Assembly (NCBI GenBank): GCA_900556395.1
Contig: USOQ01000043.1
Span: forward strand, 1-23,250
Direction: 5' to 3'
DNA from: Candidatus Segatella caccae
Lineage (GTDB): Bacteria > Bacteroidota > Bacteroidia > Bacteroidales > Bacteroidaceae
Length of the DNA stretch: 23,250 nt
Shown here: positions 6,915 to 15,513 of the stretch, one piece after another
How positions within the stretch are numbered: position 1 is the stretch's first letter
Layout of the letters: every line of letters starts with the position of its first letter
Position numbers and translations under genes: made by a program
Notes under the pieces: generated by a model
Database searches by the model: none
The model's input: the letters and a program-made list of their open reading frames with translations, nothing else
Told to the model about the DNA's origin: nothing

Positions 6915-8522
6915 ATGGCAAGAAAGAAAAAACCATTACCTCTACTCGAGAATATCACGATAGAAGCCGTGGCAGCCGAAGGAAAGTGCATCACGCACGT
7001 TGACGACAAAGTAGTCTTCGTTCCATTCTGTGTACCCGGCGACGTAGTAGATTTACAAGTAGTCAAGAAGAAACACAAATACTGCGAGGCAAAGGTTGTA
7101 CGCTTCATTCAGAAAAGCGAAGTAAGACAAGAACCTATGTGTGAGCATTTTGGTATCTGTGGTGGCTGCAAATGGCAAAATCTACCTTACGAAGAGCAAA
7201 TCAAGGCCAAACAGCAACAGGTGGAAGATCAGCTCACCCGCATCGGAAAGATAGAGTTGCCTGAGTTCCGTCCTATCATGGGAAGCGTAAAGACCCAGGA
7301 ATATCGCAACAAGATAGAATTCGGTTGCAGTAATAAACGTTGGTTTACAGCAGAGGAATTGGCATTGCTACCCAAGAAAGAAGAAGACACAGTAGCATCA
7401 CTGAAAGAACGCCATGCCCAGAATGCCATCGGGTTTCACATCACAGGCGCATTCGACAAGATTTATCCCATCAAGAAATGCTGGCTGATGGATGACCTCT
7501 GCAACGAAATTCGCAACTTCGTTTTCGAGTACGCAGATTCACACAACTATACTTTCTACGACTTGCGTGAACAGCACGGACTGCTGCGCGATATGATGAT
7601 TCGCAACTCCAATACTGGCGAATGGATGCTCGTATTTCAGTTCCACTACGACGAAGAAGGCGATGAGCAGAAGGCACTCGAACTGATGCAGCAAGTGGCC
7701 GACAAGTTCCCACAAATCTCATCACTGATGTATGTGGACAACCAAAAAGGCAATGATACCTTCAACGACTTAGAGTTAAGTTTATTCAAGGGCAACGACC
7801 ACATCTTTGAGTTGATGGAAGATCTGAAATTCAAGGTAGGTCCTAAGAGTTTCTATCAGACAAACACAGAGCAGGCATACCATCTATACTGTGTAGCACG
7901 CGAGTTTGCCAACCTCACTGGCCAAGAACTCGTATACGACCTCTACACAGGTACTGGCACCATTGCTAACTTTGTTGCTCATAAAGCAAAAAAAGTAATT
8001 GGTATCGAATATGTACCCGAAGCTATCGAAGATGCTAAGGTTAATTCTCAGGTCAACAACATCGAGAACACCCTTTTCTATGCTGGTGACATGAAAGATA
8101 TCCTCACCAACGATTTCATCGCGCAACATGGCAGACCTGACATCATCATCACCGACCCACCACGAGCTGGTATGCACCCAGACGTTATCAAGGTCATCCT
8201 CAATGCGGCTCCGCAGCGTATTGTTTACGTAAGTTGTAATCCCGCTACACAAGCACGAGACCTACAACTAATGGACGACTACTACAAGGTTGGCGCCGTA
8301 CAACCTGTTGACATGTTCCCTCATACTCCACACGTAGAAAATGTGGTATTGCTTGAAAAGCGAAACGATGCTGACATCAAGCAGAAACTCCAAGAACGTA
8401 TGGAGCGCGAAAAGGCTATAGCAGAAGCAAAGGCAGCCAAAGAGGCAGAAAAACTTGCCTTGGAAACAGCCATGGCTGAAGATTTAACAGAAGAGGAGTT
8501 ACAGGCTCGTCTTTCAAAATAA
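6915..8522 (+). CDS. rlmD: 23S rRNA (uracil-5-)-methyltransferase RlmD/RumA family
   Basis: Predicted SAM-dependent methyltransferase that forms 5-methyluridine in 23S rRNA (U1939 in E. coli). The 535-residue protein has an N-terminal TRAM-type RNA-binding region (about 9-66). Iron-sulfur ligand cysteines are C76, C82 and C85 in CEHFGICGGCKW, with a probable fourth at C189. The SAM-binding motif is VYDLYTGTGTIANF (340-353), TDPPRAGMHPDV lies at 413-424, and the catalytic cysteine is C441 in YVSCNPATQARD; FPHTPHVE follows at 468-475. It has an insert around 140-170 and a charged, probably helical tail after about 480 compared with E. coli RumA. Assignment to RlmD over the related TrmA or RlmC is favoured by the Fe-S cysteines and TRAM domain, but the exact target uridine is inferred. 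Confidence 0.9.
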   Translation: MARKKKPLPLLENITIEAVAAEGKCITHVDDKVVFVPFCVPGDVVDLQVVKKKHKYCEAKVVRFIQKSEVRQEPMCEHFGICGGCKWQNLPYEEQIKAKQQQVEDQLTRIGKIELPEFRPIMGSVKTQEYRNKIEFGCSNKRWFTAEELALLPKKEEDTVASLKERHAQNAIGFHITGAFDKIYPIKKCWLMDDLCNEIRNFVFEYADSHNYTFYDLREQHGLLRDMMIRNSNTGEWMLVFQFHYDEEGDEQKALELMQQVADKFPQISSLMYVDNQKGNDTFNDLELSLFKGNDHIFELMEDLKFKVGPKSFYQTNTEQAYHLYCVAREFANLTGQELVYDLYTGTGTIANFVAHKAKKVIGIEYVPEAIEDAKVNSQVNNIENTLFYAGDMKDILTNDFIAQHGRPDIIITDPPRAGMHPDVIKVILNAAPQRIVYVSCNPATQARDLQLMDDYYKVGAVQPVDMFPHTPHVENVVLLEKRNDADIKQKLQERMEREKAIAEAKAAKEAEKLALETAMAEDLTEEELQARLSK

Positions 8523-8530
8523 TCAGATTA

Positions 8531-8580
8531 TCCCATAGGATGTTTGCAGCTCAAGCACCCTCATGCAAACTCCCATGGGA
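8531..8580. repeat. Hairpin between rlmD and porin gene
   Basis: TCCCAT...TGTTTGCA (8531-8548) pairs with TGCAAAC...ATGGGA (8564-8580), about 15 pairs with small interruptions and a 15-base loop. The following bases (CTTCTAAGCG) are not a T-run, so this is at best a weak or attenuating terminator, or an mRNA-stabilising hairpin. Confidence 0.45.
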
Positions 8581-8624
8581 CTTCTAAGCGTTCTTAACTA
8601 AACCGAAATAGAGAGAGATAAACA

Positions 8625-9839
8625 ATGAAAAGAGTATTCCTTATGGCAGCATTGCTGACCATGACTTTAGTCTCTGCCACTGCGCAAGAGAAAGAGAAAA
8701 AATGCATACAGCTACCCGCTTGGCTGGATCATGTTAAATTATCTGGCTACGGAATGACACAGTACCAGTACATCGGACAGAAAGGAGCTGAGAGCAACAC
8801 CTTCAACATTCGTATGGCACGTGTTGCCTTGGAGGGACGTATCGCTAACGACTTCTATTGGAAGACCCAGATTCAGTTTAACGGCAACACTTCCAACTTG
8901 GGTAGTAGTCCCAGAATGGTAGACCTGTTTGCAGAATGGCAAAAATACGAGGCCTTCAAAGTAAAGATTGGTCAGTTTAAGAATCCATTTACCTTTGAAA
9001 ACCCCATGCACCCCATTGTCCAGGGCTTCATGAGCTACTCGCAAAACGTAAGTAAATTAGCAGGATTCAGTGATCGTGCTGGCGAACATGCTTCCAATGG
9101 TAGAGACATTGGTCTACAATTACAAGGCGACTTCCTTAAGAATGTCAATGGTCGTAACCTCTTACACTATCAAATAGGTGTATTCAACGGACAAGGCATC
9201 AACACCAAGGATGTCGACAACCAAAAGAACATCATTGGTGGCATTTGGGTAATGCCCGTTAAGGGGATGCGAATTGGCGTATTCGGTTGGACTGGTTCTT
9301 ATGCACGCAAGGGTACATGGAACGATGACGAACAAGGCAACACCATCTATCAAAAAGACGCTTCGGGAAATGCCATACTCGACGAAGAAGGCAACCCCCA
9401 AAAGGAAACATTCTCTGGAGTTCGTAAACTCTCCCAAAATCGTTATGCTTTCTCCTTCGAATACAACACCAACGATTGGACTTTCCGATCTGAATACATT
9501 CACTCCACAGGTATGGCTTTTGCCAAGAGCATCACCAACCATGGCGACGCCAACTCTAAAGACTGCAATCTCAATGGAAGCATAGGCAACAAGGCTCAAG
9601 GTGTTTACGCTCTTGTCATTGCTCCTATCGTAAGTAAAAAGCTCTATGCCAAAGCTCGTTACGACATGTATCAAGCCAACGGCAAAACCGACATGATGAA
9701 AACTCAATACGAGGCAGGCCTTAACTACAATATCAACAAAAACTTCACCATCCTCACAGAGTATGCGCTTATTAACGATCGTACACTTCAGAAGCACAAT
9801 TACTCTATGGCTGACGTAGAAGTTTGTTTCCGATTCTAA
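8625..9839 (+). CDS. Outer-membrane porin, Porin_O_P (phosphate-selective porin)-like
   Basis: Predicted outer-membrane beta-barrel channel of 404 residues. A signal peptide (1-20, ending SATAQ) is followed by the typical start of this family (LSGYGMTQYQYIG). Repeated amphipathic strands come next, such as FYWKTQIQFNG and FKVKIGQFKNPFTFENP, and the chain ends in the aromatic sequence VCFRF expected for barrel insertion. The family name refers to Pseudomonas OprO/OprP. In Bacteroidetes the transported solute is usually not known, so phosphate specificity is not claimed. The start follows a purine-rich AGAGAGAT stretch. No consensus promoter is visible in the 102 bp after rlmD, so co-transcription with rlmD is possible despite the intervening hairpin. 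Confidence 0.8.
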   Translation: MKRVFLMAALLTMTLVSATAQEKEKKCIQLPAWLDHVKLSGYGMTQYQYIGQKGAESNTFNIRMARVALEGRIANDFYWKTQIQFNGNTSNLGSSPRMVDLFAEWQKYEAFKVKIGQFKNPFTFENPMHPIVQGFMSYSQNVSKLAGFSDRAGEHASNGRDIGLQLQGDFLKNVNGRNLLHYQIGVFNGQGINTKDVDNQKNIIGGIWVMPVKGMRIGVFGWTGSYARKGTWNDDEQGNTIYQKDASGNAILDEEGNPQKETFSGVRKLSQNRYAFSFEYNTNDWTFRSEYIHSTGMAFAKSITNHGDANSKDCNLNGSIGNKAQGVYALVIAPIVSKKLYAKARYDMYQANGKTDMMKTQYEAGLNYNINKNFTILTEYALINDRTLQKHNYSMADVEVCFRF

Positions 9840-9883
9840 ACCTTAGGAAACCGATAATCAAGTCAAGCCTAATAGAATAAATT

Positions 9884-9924
9884 TCATATACCGACTCAGA
9901 TGAGAACTCTGAGTCGGTATATGA
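9884..9924. terminator. Strong 17-bp hairpin after the porin gene
   Basis: Bases 9884-9900 and 9908-9924 form a perfect 17-bp inverted repeat with a 7-base loop, 44 bases after the porin stop codon. No T-tract follows on the plus strand (ATAAGATAAA). Termination is the likely role given position and stability, but this is not a textbook intrinsic terminator. Confidence 0.5.
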
Positions 9925-9961
9925 TAAGATAAAAGATGATAATAAGTAAAAGGGAATACAA

Positions 9962-10159
9962 ATGGATAAAACAAGGAGTACACATAGTACACACCATTCG
10001 CACCATACACATCAACACGTCGGCACGCCTATGCGTGCATGCAGTCCACGACACAAAAAGCGTATCATAATCAGTAAGATACTATTTGCTTTTCTCCTCG
10101 TCTGCGCACTGCTTATCCTCGCCGCTTGCGTATGGATTACGATTTTTGGTATTTACTAA
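9962..10159 (+). CDS. Small His-rich single-pass membrane protein, unknown function
   Basis: I do not recognise a family. The 65-residue frame has a His/Thr/Ser-rich head with nine histidines in residues 8-19 (HSTHHSHHTHQH), a basic linker (HKKRIIISK, about 31-39), and a hydrophobic segment (about 40-62, FAFLLVCALLILAACVW) able to cross the inner membrane. By the positive-inside rule the His-rich head would be cytoplasmic. It could bind metal ions, but that is inference from composition only. The frame fills the space between the hairpin at 9884-9924 and the convergent DUF3078 gene. Its TAA stop (10157-10159) overlaps the neighbour's TAG stop. It is short, so spurious calling cannot be excluded; the organised head-linker-membrane layout argues for a real gene. 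Confidence 0.5.
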   Translation: MDKTRSTHSTHHSHHTHQHVGTPMRACSPRHKKRIIISKILFAFLLVCALLILAACVWITIFGIY

Positions 10160-11430
10160 AATGAATAGGAGAAGCCCACTGAGGCAAACTCCTTAAACTG
10201 CCAGTAGCTATGACCATCCTTGCGATTGACTCCGTCGTCGAATCGAGGATAGATAAAAACATTGGTTGAGATATAACGATTAAACTGGAAAGTTATCGTA
10301 TTCTCCCACTCTACTTCAGCACGCTTGTATGTGGTAAAACCATACAAACGTGTTTTCCATTTCAGATTATCAGCAAGCACCCAGTTCAGATCTATCGTAC
10401 ACTCTGAACCGTAATCGATTTTACTATGTTTTCCTTCATCCAATCCATAGCGGGTAGAAAGGTCTATACGCCCCACATACTTCCAGTTAAATGCCAACGG
10501 AGCCATATGAACACTTCCCTTGAGATGATGATTCAGCCAGTCTACTGAATAATCCATACCGACAGACAGGTTAAAATTAAATGGTGAGAAAAAGTCAGAG
10601 TAAATCATACGATCATTACTCTTCACACCATGCGTAAACTGCGTCTGGGCTATCATCTGGAGCGTGTAATACCAACGTTTAGTAGCTTGCAATCCCAACT
10701 TGCCTGTATAGCGTATCAAGTCTTCCGTAGTCTTATATTTATGAATAGTATCTCCTCGCGACGTCTGATAACCGAGACGCATTTCCAACTTATTCTCCCA
10801 TTTCACCTTCTGCTTGTTGTTGTAGTTGGCCTGCATGGTGACACTTCCCAACAACGAGTAGTTACTCTCTCCACCCTTATACCAGTTGTCCGAGACATAG
10901 TTTTGTAAGAACTGAAGATAGTAATCGCCCTTTATTGTCCAGAAATTAGGCTTGGTTAGCAGGATTTGCATCGGAGCCACACTCGGCTCTATCGCCTCTG
11001 GGGCTACCTCCTTGACCAAGTCGGTAGAAGTATAACGAGGGGATGGGGCTGTGACTATTGGCGCACCTACACTAACAAGATGGGTCTCATGGAGTTTTAC
11101 CAAATCGGGCCTATTGAGATACACACGCATCAGTGCCCGATCAATAAAGGTCTGTAAAGAGTCGGAAACCAGCTCTTTGCTTGGAACAAGACGCAAGAAA
11201 CGTGCTGCAGGCTCATGATAGAAAGTAAGCGGAGTAAAAAGTTGCGCATAACGACTATCAAGATGATGAACCTGCAAAGAATCTATACGTTTCTGAGAAG
11301 CCATCAAAGAGTCCATATACGCTGATACCCAATCCTTTTCGATTTTATTTCTATTATTTCCTCCCCTCTGTGCATGAGTCATCCCCACCACACATAAGAT
11401 AAACACCAATATATAATATCTTAAATTCAT
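10156..11430 (-). CDS. DUF3078 outer-membrane protein
   Basis: A 424-residue exported protein. The signal peptide (MNLRYYILVFILCVVGMTHAQ) is followed by a basic linker, then the DUF3078-type region with FWTIKGDYYLQFLQNYVSDNW and KGGESNYSLLG. After this come alternating aromatic/polar strands typical of an outer-membrane barrel, ending GFSYSF. Function is unknown; the family is common in Bacteroidetes. I choose the ATG at 11430 because it directly begins the signal peptide and lies just downstream of a promoter -7 match at 11455-11462. The more upstream in-frame ATG at 11484 would precede that promoter. It is divergent from pyrG and convergent with the small His-rich protein gene. Confidence 0.8.
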   Translation of the reverse strand: MNLRYYILVFILCVVGMTHAQRGGNNRNKIEKDWVSAYMDSLMASQKRIDSLQVHHLDSRYAQLFTPLTFYHEPAARFLRLVPSKELVSDSLQTFIDRALMRVYLNRPDLVKLHETHLVSVGAPIVTAPSPRYTSTDLVKEVAPEAIEPSVAPMQILLTKPNFWTIKGDYYLQFLQNYVSDNWYKGGESNYSLLGSVTMQANYNNKQKVKWENKLEMRLGYQTSRGDTIHKYKTTEDLIRYTGKLGLQATKRWYYTLQMIAQTQFTHGVKSNDRMIYSDFFSPFNFNLSVGMDYSVDWLNHHLKGSVHMAPLAFNWKYVGRIDLSTRYGLDEGKHSKIDYGSECTIDLNWVLADNLKWKTRLYGFTTYKRAEVEWENTITFQFNRYISTNVFIYPRFDDGVNRKDGHSYWQFKEFASVGFSYSF

Positions 11431-11454
11431 ACATGCTTGATTCTTATTTGGGCA

Positions 11455-11462
11455 CAAAGGTA
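11455..11462 (-). promoter_or_regulatory. Possible -7 box of the DUF3078 gene
   Basis: Minus-strand TACCTTTG matches the Bacteroidetes -7 consensus TAnnTTTG and lies 25 bases before the chosen start codon. A clear TTTG is missing at the expected distance; only TTGG near 11486 is available, with overlong spacing. Confidence 0.4.
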
Positions 11463-11502
11463 ACAAATAATTCATAAAAGCCACGCCAATATTGACAATA
11501 AT

Positions 11503-11534
11503 TTTGGCTAATTCATAATTTTATAGTAACTTTG
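11503..11534 (+). promoter_or_regulatory. Promoter of pyrG-yidC (Bacteroidetes sigma type)
   Basis: TTTG (11503-11506) is separated by 20 bases from TAACTTTG (11527-11534), a full consensus pair. Transcription should start near 11537, giving a leader of about 29 bases. There is no room for, and no sign of, the leader-based attenuation known for pyrG in some Gram-positives. Confidence 0.75.
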
Positions 11535-11565
11535 CACCATTATTCTAATTTAAATATAAAACATC

Positions 11566-13170
11566 GTGGCTGAAACAAAGTACATCTTCGTAACCGGTGG
11601 TGTGGTTTCTTCTTTAGGTAAAGGTATCATATCATCATCCATCGGAAAGCTTCTGCAAGCCAGGGGCTACAACATTACAATTCAAAAGTTTGACCCATAC
11701 ATCAACATCGACCCGGGTACACTAAATCCCTACGAGCATGGCGAATGCTACGTGACGGTGGATGGAATGGAAACAGACCTCGACTTGGGCCATTACGAGA
11801 GATTCACAGGCATCCAGACGACAAAGGCTAACTCTCTCACTACAGGCCGCATCTACAAGGCTGTTATCGACAAGGAGCGACGAGGCGACTACCTTGGTAA
11901 AACAATACAGGTAGTACCTCACATCACCAACGAGATCAAGCGCAACGTTAAGTTACTCGGACAAAAGTATCATTACGACTTTGTCATTACAGAGATAGGT
12001 GGTACCATCGGAGACATAGAGAGTGCACCCTACATGGAGGCGATACGACAGCTGAAATGGGAACTGGGAAAGAATGCTATCAACGTGCATCTTACCTATG
12101 TGCCTTATCTAAAGGCTGCAGGCGAGTTGAAAACCAAACCCACCCAGCACTCCGTCAAAGAACTGCAGAGCGTAGGTATCCAACCCGACATTCTCATTCT
12201 GCGTACAGAGAAGCATTTGGAAGAAGGCATCCTAAAGAAAGTTGCAAGTTTCTGTAATGTCGACCTCGATTGTGTCATCCAGAGCGAAGACCTGCCAAGT
12301 ATCTATGAGGTACCTGTCAATATGCAGAACCAAGGACTCGACACCGCCATCTTGAGAAAGATGGGCGAGCCTATAAGCGAGAAGCCCGCACTCGGTCCAT
12401 GGAAGTCGTTTCTCGATCGACGTAACAATGCGACAGAGGTTGTCAACATTGGCTTGGTAGGAAAATATGACTTACAAGATGCTTATAAGAGCATCCGTGA
12501 GAGCCTCTCTCATGCTGGTACTTACAACGACCATAAGGTAAACATCACCTTCATCAACTCAGAAGAGTTAACGGAAGACAACGTTGCAGAAAACCTAAAG
12601 GGACAAGATGGCATTGTCATCTGTCCTGGATTTGGGCAACGCGGTATAGAGGGAAAAATCGTTGCTGCTCACTACACCCGCACACACAACCTCCCTACAT
12701 TTGGTATCTGCTTGGGTATGCAGATGATGGTCATCGAGTTTGCACGCAACGTATTGGGCTACCAAGATGCCAACTCACGTGAGATGGACGAAAAGACTCC
12801 ACATAATGTCATCGACATCATGGAAGAACAGAAGAACATATCCAATATGGGAGGCACCATGCGACTGGGAGCATACGAATGTGTGTTAAAACAAGGCTCA
12901 CGTGTGTTCAATATCTATAAGAAAGAACACATCCAAGAGCGTCACCGCCATCGCTATGAATTCAATAATAACTTCCAACAGGAGTTTGAGAAACACGGCA
13001 TGATGTGCGTAGGACGTAACCCTGAAAGCAACTTGGTAGAAATTGTTGAGATTCCAGGACTCAAGTGGTATATCGGAACTCAATATCATCCCGAATACCA
13101 AAGCACTGTGCTGAAGCCACACCCACTGTTTATGGACTTCGTCAAAACAGCAATTGAAAACAAAAAATAA
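11566..13170 (+). CDS. pyrG: CTP synthase
   Basis: Converts UTP to CTP using ATP and glutamine, the last step of de novo pyrimidine nucleotide synthesis, in the cytosol. The 534-residue protein is full length. The N-terminal synthase domain (about 1-270) begins KYIFVTGGVVSSLGKGI with the P-loop-like motif and carries the ITEIGGTIGDIES segment (141-153). The C-terminal class I glutamine amidotransferase domain has the catalytic triad: C382 in FGICLGMQ, with H508 and E510 in QYHPEYQ. Translation appears to start at a GTG (11566), which gives the standard N-terminus. It sits two bases upstream of yidC, so the two are almost certainly co-transcribed. Confidence 0.98.
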   Translation: MAETKYIFVTGGVVSSLGKGIISSSIGKLLQARGYNITIQKFDPYINIDPGTLNPYEHGECYVTVDGMETDLDLGHYERFTGIQTTKANSLTTGRIYKAVIDKERRGDYLGKTIQVVPHITNEIKRNVKLLGQKYHYDFVITEIGGTIGDIESAPYMEAIRQLKWELGKNAINVHLTYVPYLKAAGELKTKPTQHSVKELQSVGIQPDILILRTEKHLEEGILKKVASFCNVDLDCVIQSEDLPSIYEVPVNMQNQGLDTAILRKMGEPISEKPALGPWKSFLDRRNNATEVVNIGLVGKYDLQDAYKSIRESLSHAGTYNDHKVNITFINSEELTEDNVAENLKGQDGIVICPGFGQRGIEGKIVAAHYTRTHNLPTFGICLGMQMMVIEFARNVLGYQDANSREMDEKTPHNVIDIMEEQKNISNMGGTMRLGAYECVLKQGSRVFNIYKKEHIQERHRHRYEFNNNFQQEFEKHGMMCVGRNPESNLVEIVEIPGLKWYIGTQYHPEYQSTVLKPHPLFMDFVKTAIENKK

Positions 13171-13172
13171 AT

Positions 13173-15110
13173 ATGAACAAAAACAACATTATCGGTTTCC
13201 TCCTGATTGCTCTTGTACTGATTGGGTTCAGTTGGTACTCACAGCCATCTGCTGAAGAGCAGAGAGCGGCATTCGTTCAGGACTCCATCGCTAAGGCTAA
13301 ACATGCCGAGATGGAAAAAGCAAACAAAGCTGCCGCTGCGCAGCGACAAGCTGATGCTAAAGCCAAGATTGAGGCAGACTCTACTGCACTCTTCTATTCG
13401 GCTTTAAAGGGCCAGGCTCAGAAAATCGTTTTAAGTAACGAGAAAGTAGAATTGACTCTAAACACCAAGGGCGGTACTGTCGAGAAGGCAGTAGTCAAGG
13501 GTTATGTGGGTCATGACATCAAGGTGAAAGACGGCTCAAAAGACAAGAAGGACGTAACTCTCTTCGAGGGCAACGACCAGAGCCTCAAGTTCATGCTCGA
13601 GGCTAAGGAAGCCAACATTATCACCAGCGACCTTTACTTTACTCCATCAAATGTCACAAAGACATCTGTCACCATGACAGCAGAGGCTGCTCCGGGCAAG
13701 ACCCTCACTATGACTTATACATTGGGCAAGGACTACATGCTCCACATGAGCCTTCAGGCACAGGGCATGGCTGGATTGTTCTCGCCTAATTATAGCAAGA
13801 TGGATGTTGACTGGAGCGACAAGGCCCGTCAACAGGAGCGCGGCTTCATGTTCGAGAACCGTTACACTACCCTCACCTATCACGATGTAGAGGGAGGTAC
13901 CGACCATCTGAACGAGACAAGCGAGAAGATCGACGAGAAGATTGAAGAGACCATCGACTGGGTGTCTTTCAAGAACCAGTTCTTCTCTGCCATCATGATA
14001 TCCAAGGACAACTTCGACAAGGATGCCTTCATGACTTCTGTCCCTCAGGAGAAGGGGTCTGGCTATCTGAAACAGTTCCAAGCTAAGATGAAGACTGCTT
14101 TCGACCCAACCGGCAAGAAGGCTTCTGAGTTTGAGTTCTACTTCGGTCCTAACGATTTCCAGATTCTCAAGAATACCGAAAAGGAAAGCACCTTCGGCAA
14201 GGACTTGGAGTTCCAGAAGCTTGTATACTTAGGATGGCCTATCGTCCGTTGGATCAACCGTTTCTTCACAATCTATGTATTCGACTGGTTGAGTAAGATA
14301 TTCCCTATGGGTATCGTGCTGATTCTCATCACCCTACTCCTCAAGCTCATCACCTACCCTATGGTAAAGAAGAGCTATATGAGCAGTGCAAAGATGCGCG
14401 TACTCAAGCCAAAACTCGAAGCTGCTACCGCTCAGTACAACAAGCCTGAGGATCAGATGCAGAAGCAGCAGGCGATGATGGCAGAGTATTCTAAGTATGG
14501 TGTAAGCCCATTATCTGGTTGTATCCCTATGCTGATTCAGTTGCCTGTTTGGGTTGCGATGTTCAACTTTGTGCCTAATGCTATTCAGCTTCGTGGTGAG
14601 AAGTTCCTGTGGATGAGTGACCTGAGTACCTACGACCCCATCATCGAGTGGAACACCAACATCTGGTTGATAGGCGATCACTTGAGCCTTACCTGTATCC
14701 TCTTCTGCGTGGCCAACCTCCTCTACTCTTGGATGACCATGCGCCAGCAGCGCGACCAGATGGTAGGCCAGCAGGCTGAGCAAATGAAGATGATGCAGTG
14801 GATGATGCTCATCATGCCTCTGATGTTCTTCTTCATGTTCAACGACTACTCATCTGGTTTGAACTTCTACTACTTCATCTCTCTGTTCTTCAGTGCAGCC
14901 ATCATGTGGACCTTGCGCAAGACCACCAACGACGAGAAACTCCTCGCCATCTTGGAGAAGCGCTATCAGGAGAACAAGAGCAATCCTAAGAAGGCAAGCG
15001 GATTGATGGCAAGAATGCAGGCTCTGCAGGAATTGCAGCAAAAACAGCAAGCTGAACTTGCACGTAAGCAGGCAGAATTGAACGAGAAGAAAAAGAACCT
15101 CGGAAAATAA
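13173..15110 (+). CDS. yidC: Membrane protein insertase YidC
   Basis: Inserts and folds proteins in the inner membrane, alone or with SecYEG. The 645-residue protein has an N-terminal membrane anchor (about 6-22), a Lys/Ala/Glu-rich coiled stretch, a periplasmic beta-rich domain (about 80-340), and the conserved five-helix insertase core (about 350-585). The core includes YPMVKKSYMSSAKMRVLKPK (395-414) and the SPLSGCIPMLIQLPVW loop (445-460). The groove arginine of E. coli YidC (R366) is matched by K391, which keeps the positive charge. A basic tail (about 590-645) rich in Lys and Gln is suited to ribosome contact. The ATG lies two bases after the pyrG stop, and a strong terminator follows. 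Confidence 0.97.
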   Translation: MNKNNIIGFLLIALVLIGFSWYSQPSAEEQRAAFVQDSIAKAKHAEMEKANKAAAAQRQADAKAKIEADSTALFYSALKGQAQKIVLSNEKVELTLNTKGGTVEKAVVKGYVGHDIKVKDGSKDKKDVTLFEGNDQSLKFMLEAKEANIITSDLYFTPSNVTKTSVTMTAEAAPGKTLTMTYTLGKDYMLHMSLQAQGMAGLFSPNYSKMDVDWSDKARQQERGFMFENRYTTLTYHDVEGGTDHLNETSEKIDEKIEETIDWVSFKNQFFSAIMISKDNFDKDAFMTSVPQEKGSGYLKQFQAKMKTAFDPTGKKASEFEFYFGPNDFQILKNTEKESTFGKDLEFQKLVYLGWPIVRWINRFFTIYVFDWLSKIFPMGIVLILITLLLKLITYPMVKKSYMSSAKMRVLKPKLEAATAQYNKPEDQMQKQQAMMAEYSKYGVSPLSGCIPMLIQLPVWVAMFNFVPNAIQLRGEKFLWMSDLSTYDPIIEWNTNIWLIGDHLSLTCILFCVANLLYSWMTMRQQRDQMVGQQAEQMKMMQWMMLIMPLMFFFMFNDYSSGLNFYYFISLFFSAAIMWTLRKTTNDEKLLAILEKRYQENKSNPKKASGLMARMQALQELQQKQQAELARKQAELNEKKKNLGK

Positions 15111-15194
15111 AGACTCGCATAGCACGACAATTCATGAATGTTTGCCTCAATAGGATTTACACCTTATTATATATGCAAACATCATAAAACTATA

Positions 15195-15243
15195 AAGAGT
15201 GTAATGGATAACTTCACAAAGTATTCATTACACTCTTTTTTTT
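15195..15243 (+). terminator. Intrinsic terminator after yidC
   Basis: AAGAGTGTAATG (15195-15206) pairs perfectly with CATTACACTCTT (15226-15237). Further pairing inside (ATAACTT with AAGTAT, one bulged base) closes on a CACA loop. Eight T residues follow (15236-15243). Confidence 0.93.
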
Positions 15244-15297
15244 GCCATAAATAAACTAACATCTACGATATTAACCTTTATTCCATTTCATAAAATC

Positions 15298-15382
15298 ACC
15301 ACTTAATTAGAAAACAGCAAAAGCCATATAACACTAACAATCAATACCTTACATATTCAAAACCACTTATTTTCACCACTTA
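15298..15382 (+). promoter_or_regulatory. Three ACCACTTA direct repeats upstream of susC
   Basis: The octamer ACCACTTA occurs at 15298-15305, 15362-15369 and 15375-15382, all in the same orientation. The first and third share the longer TCACCACTTAAT. The last two are 13 bp apart and lie about 48-68 bases before the predicted transcription start, where an activator would bind. No regulator gene is in the window. Confidence 0.45.
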
Positions 15383-15419
15383 ATGATTTAATCAACATAC
15401 ATTCTGTTACTTTTTTTAT

Positions 15420-15427
15420 TACTTTTG
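15420..15427 (+). promoter_or_regulatory. Probable -7 box of the PUL promoter
   Basis: TACTTTTG matches TAnnTTTG and lies 86 bases before the susC start. No TTTG occurs at the normal -33 distance, as might be expected for a promoter needing an activator. Confidence 0.5.
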
Positions 15428-15513
15428 CAATTGAACAAACATAGCATTGTCCACAAAGACAAAAGCTATAAAAAAGAGATATACACAAAATCAAATAATT
15501 AAAACTTAAATTT

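Larger units (their letters stand above)
15111..15513. other. Intergenic region between yidC and the PUL
   Basis: This 403-bp gap carries the yidC terminator (15195-15243), three ACCACTTA direct repeats, a -7 promoter match (15420-15427) and an 86-base AT-rich leader before susC. No gene was seen. Confidence 0.7.

Noticed and set aside
9162..9797. 211-codon minus-strand frame inside the porin gene
   Set aside because: It is antisense to a well-supported outer-membrane protein with signal peptide and barrel features.
11430..11484. Upstream ATG (11484) for the DUF3078 protein
   Set aside because: It would add 18 residues in front of a clean signal peptide and lies upstream of the likely promoter -7 box.
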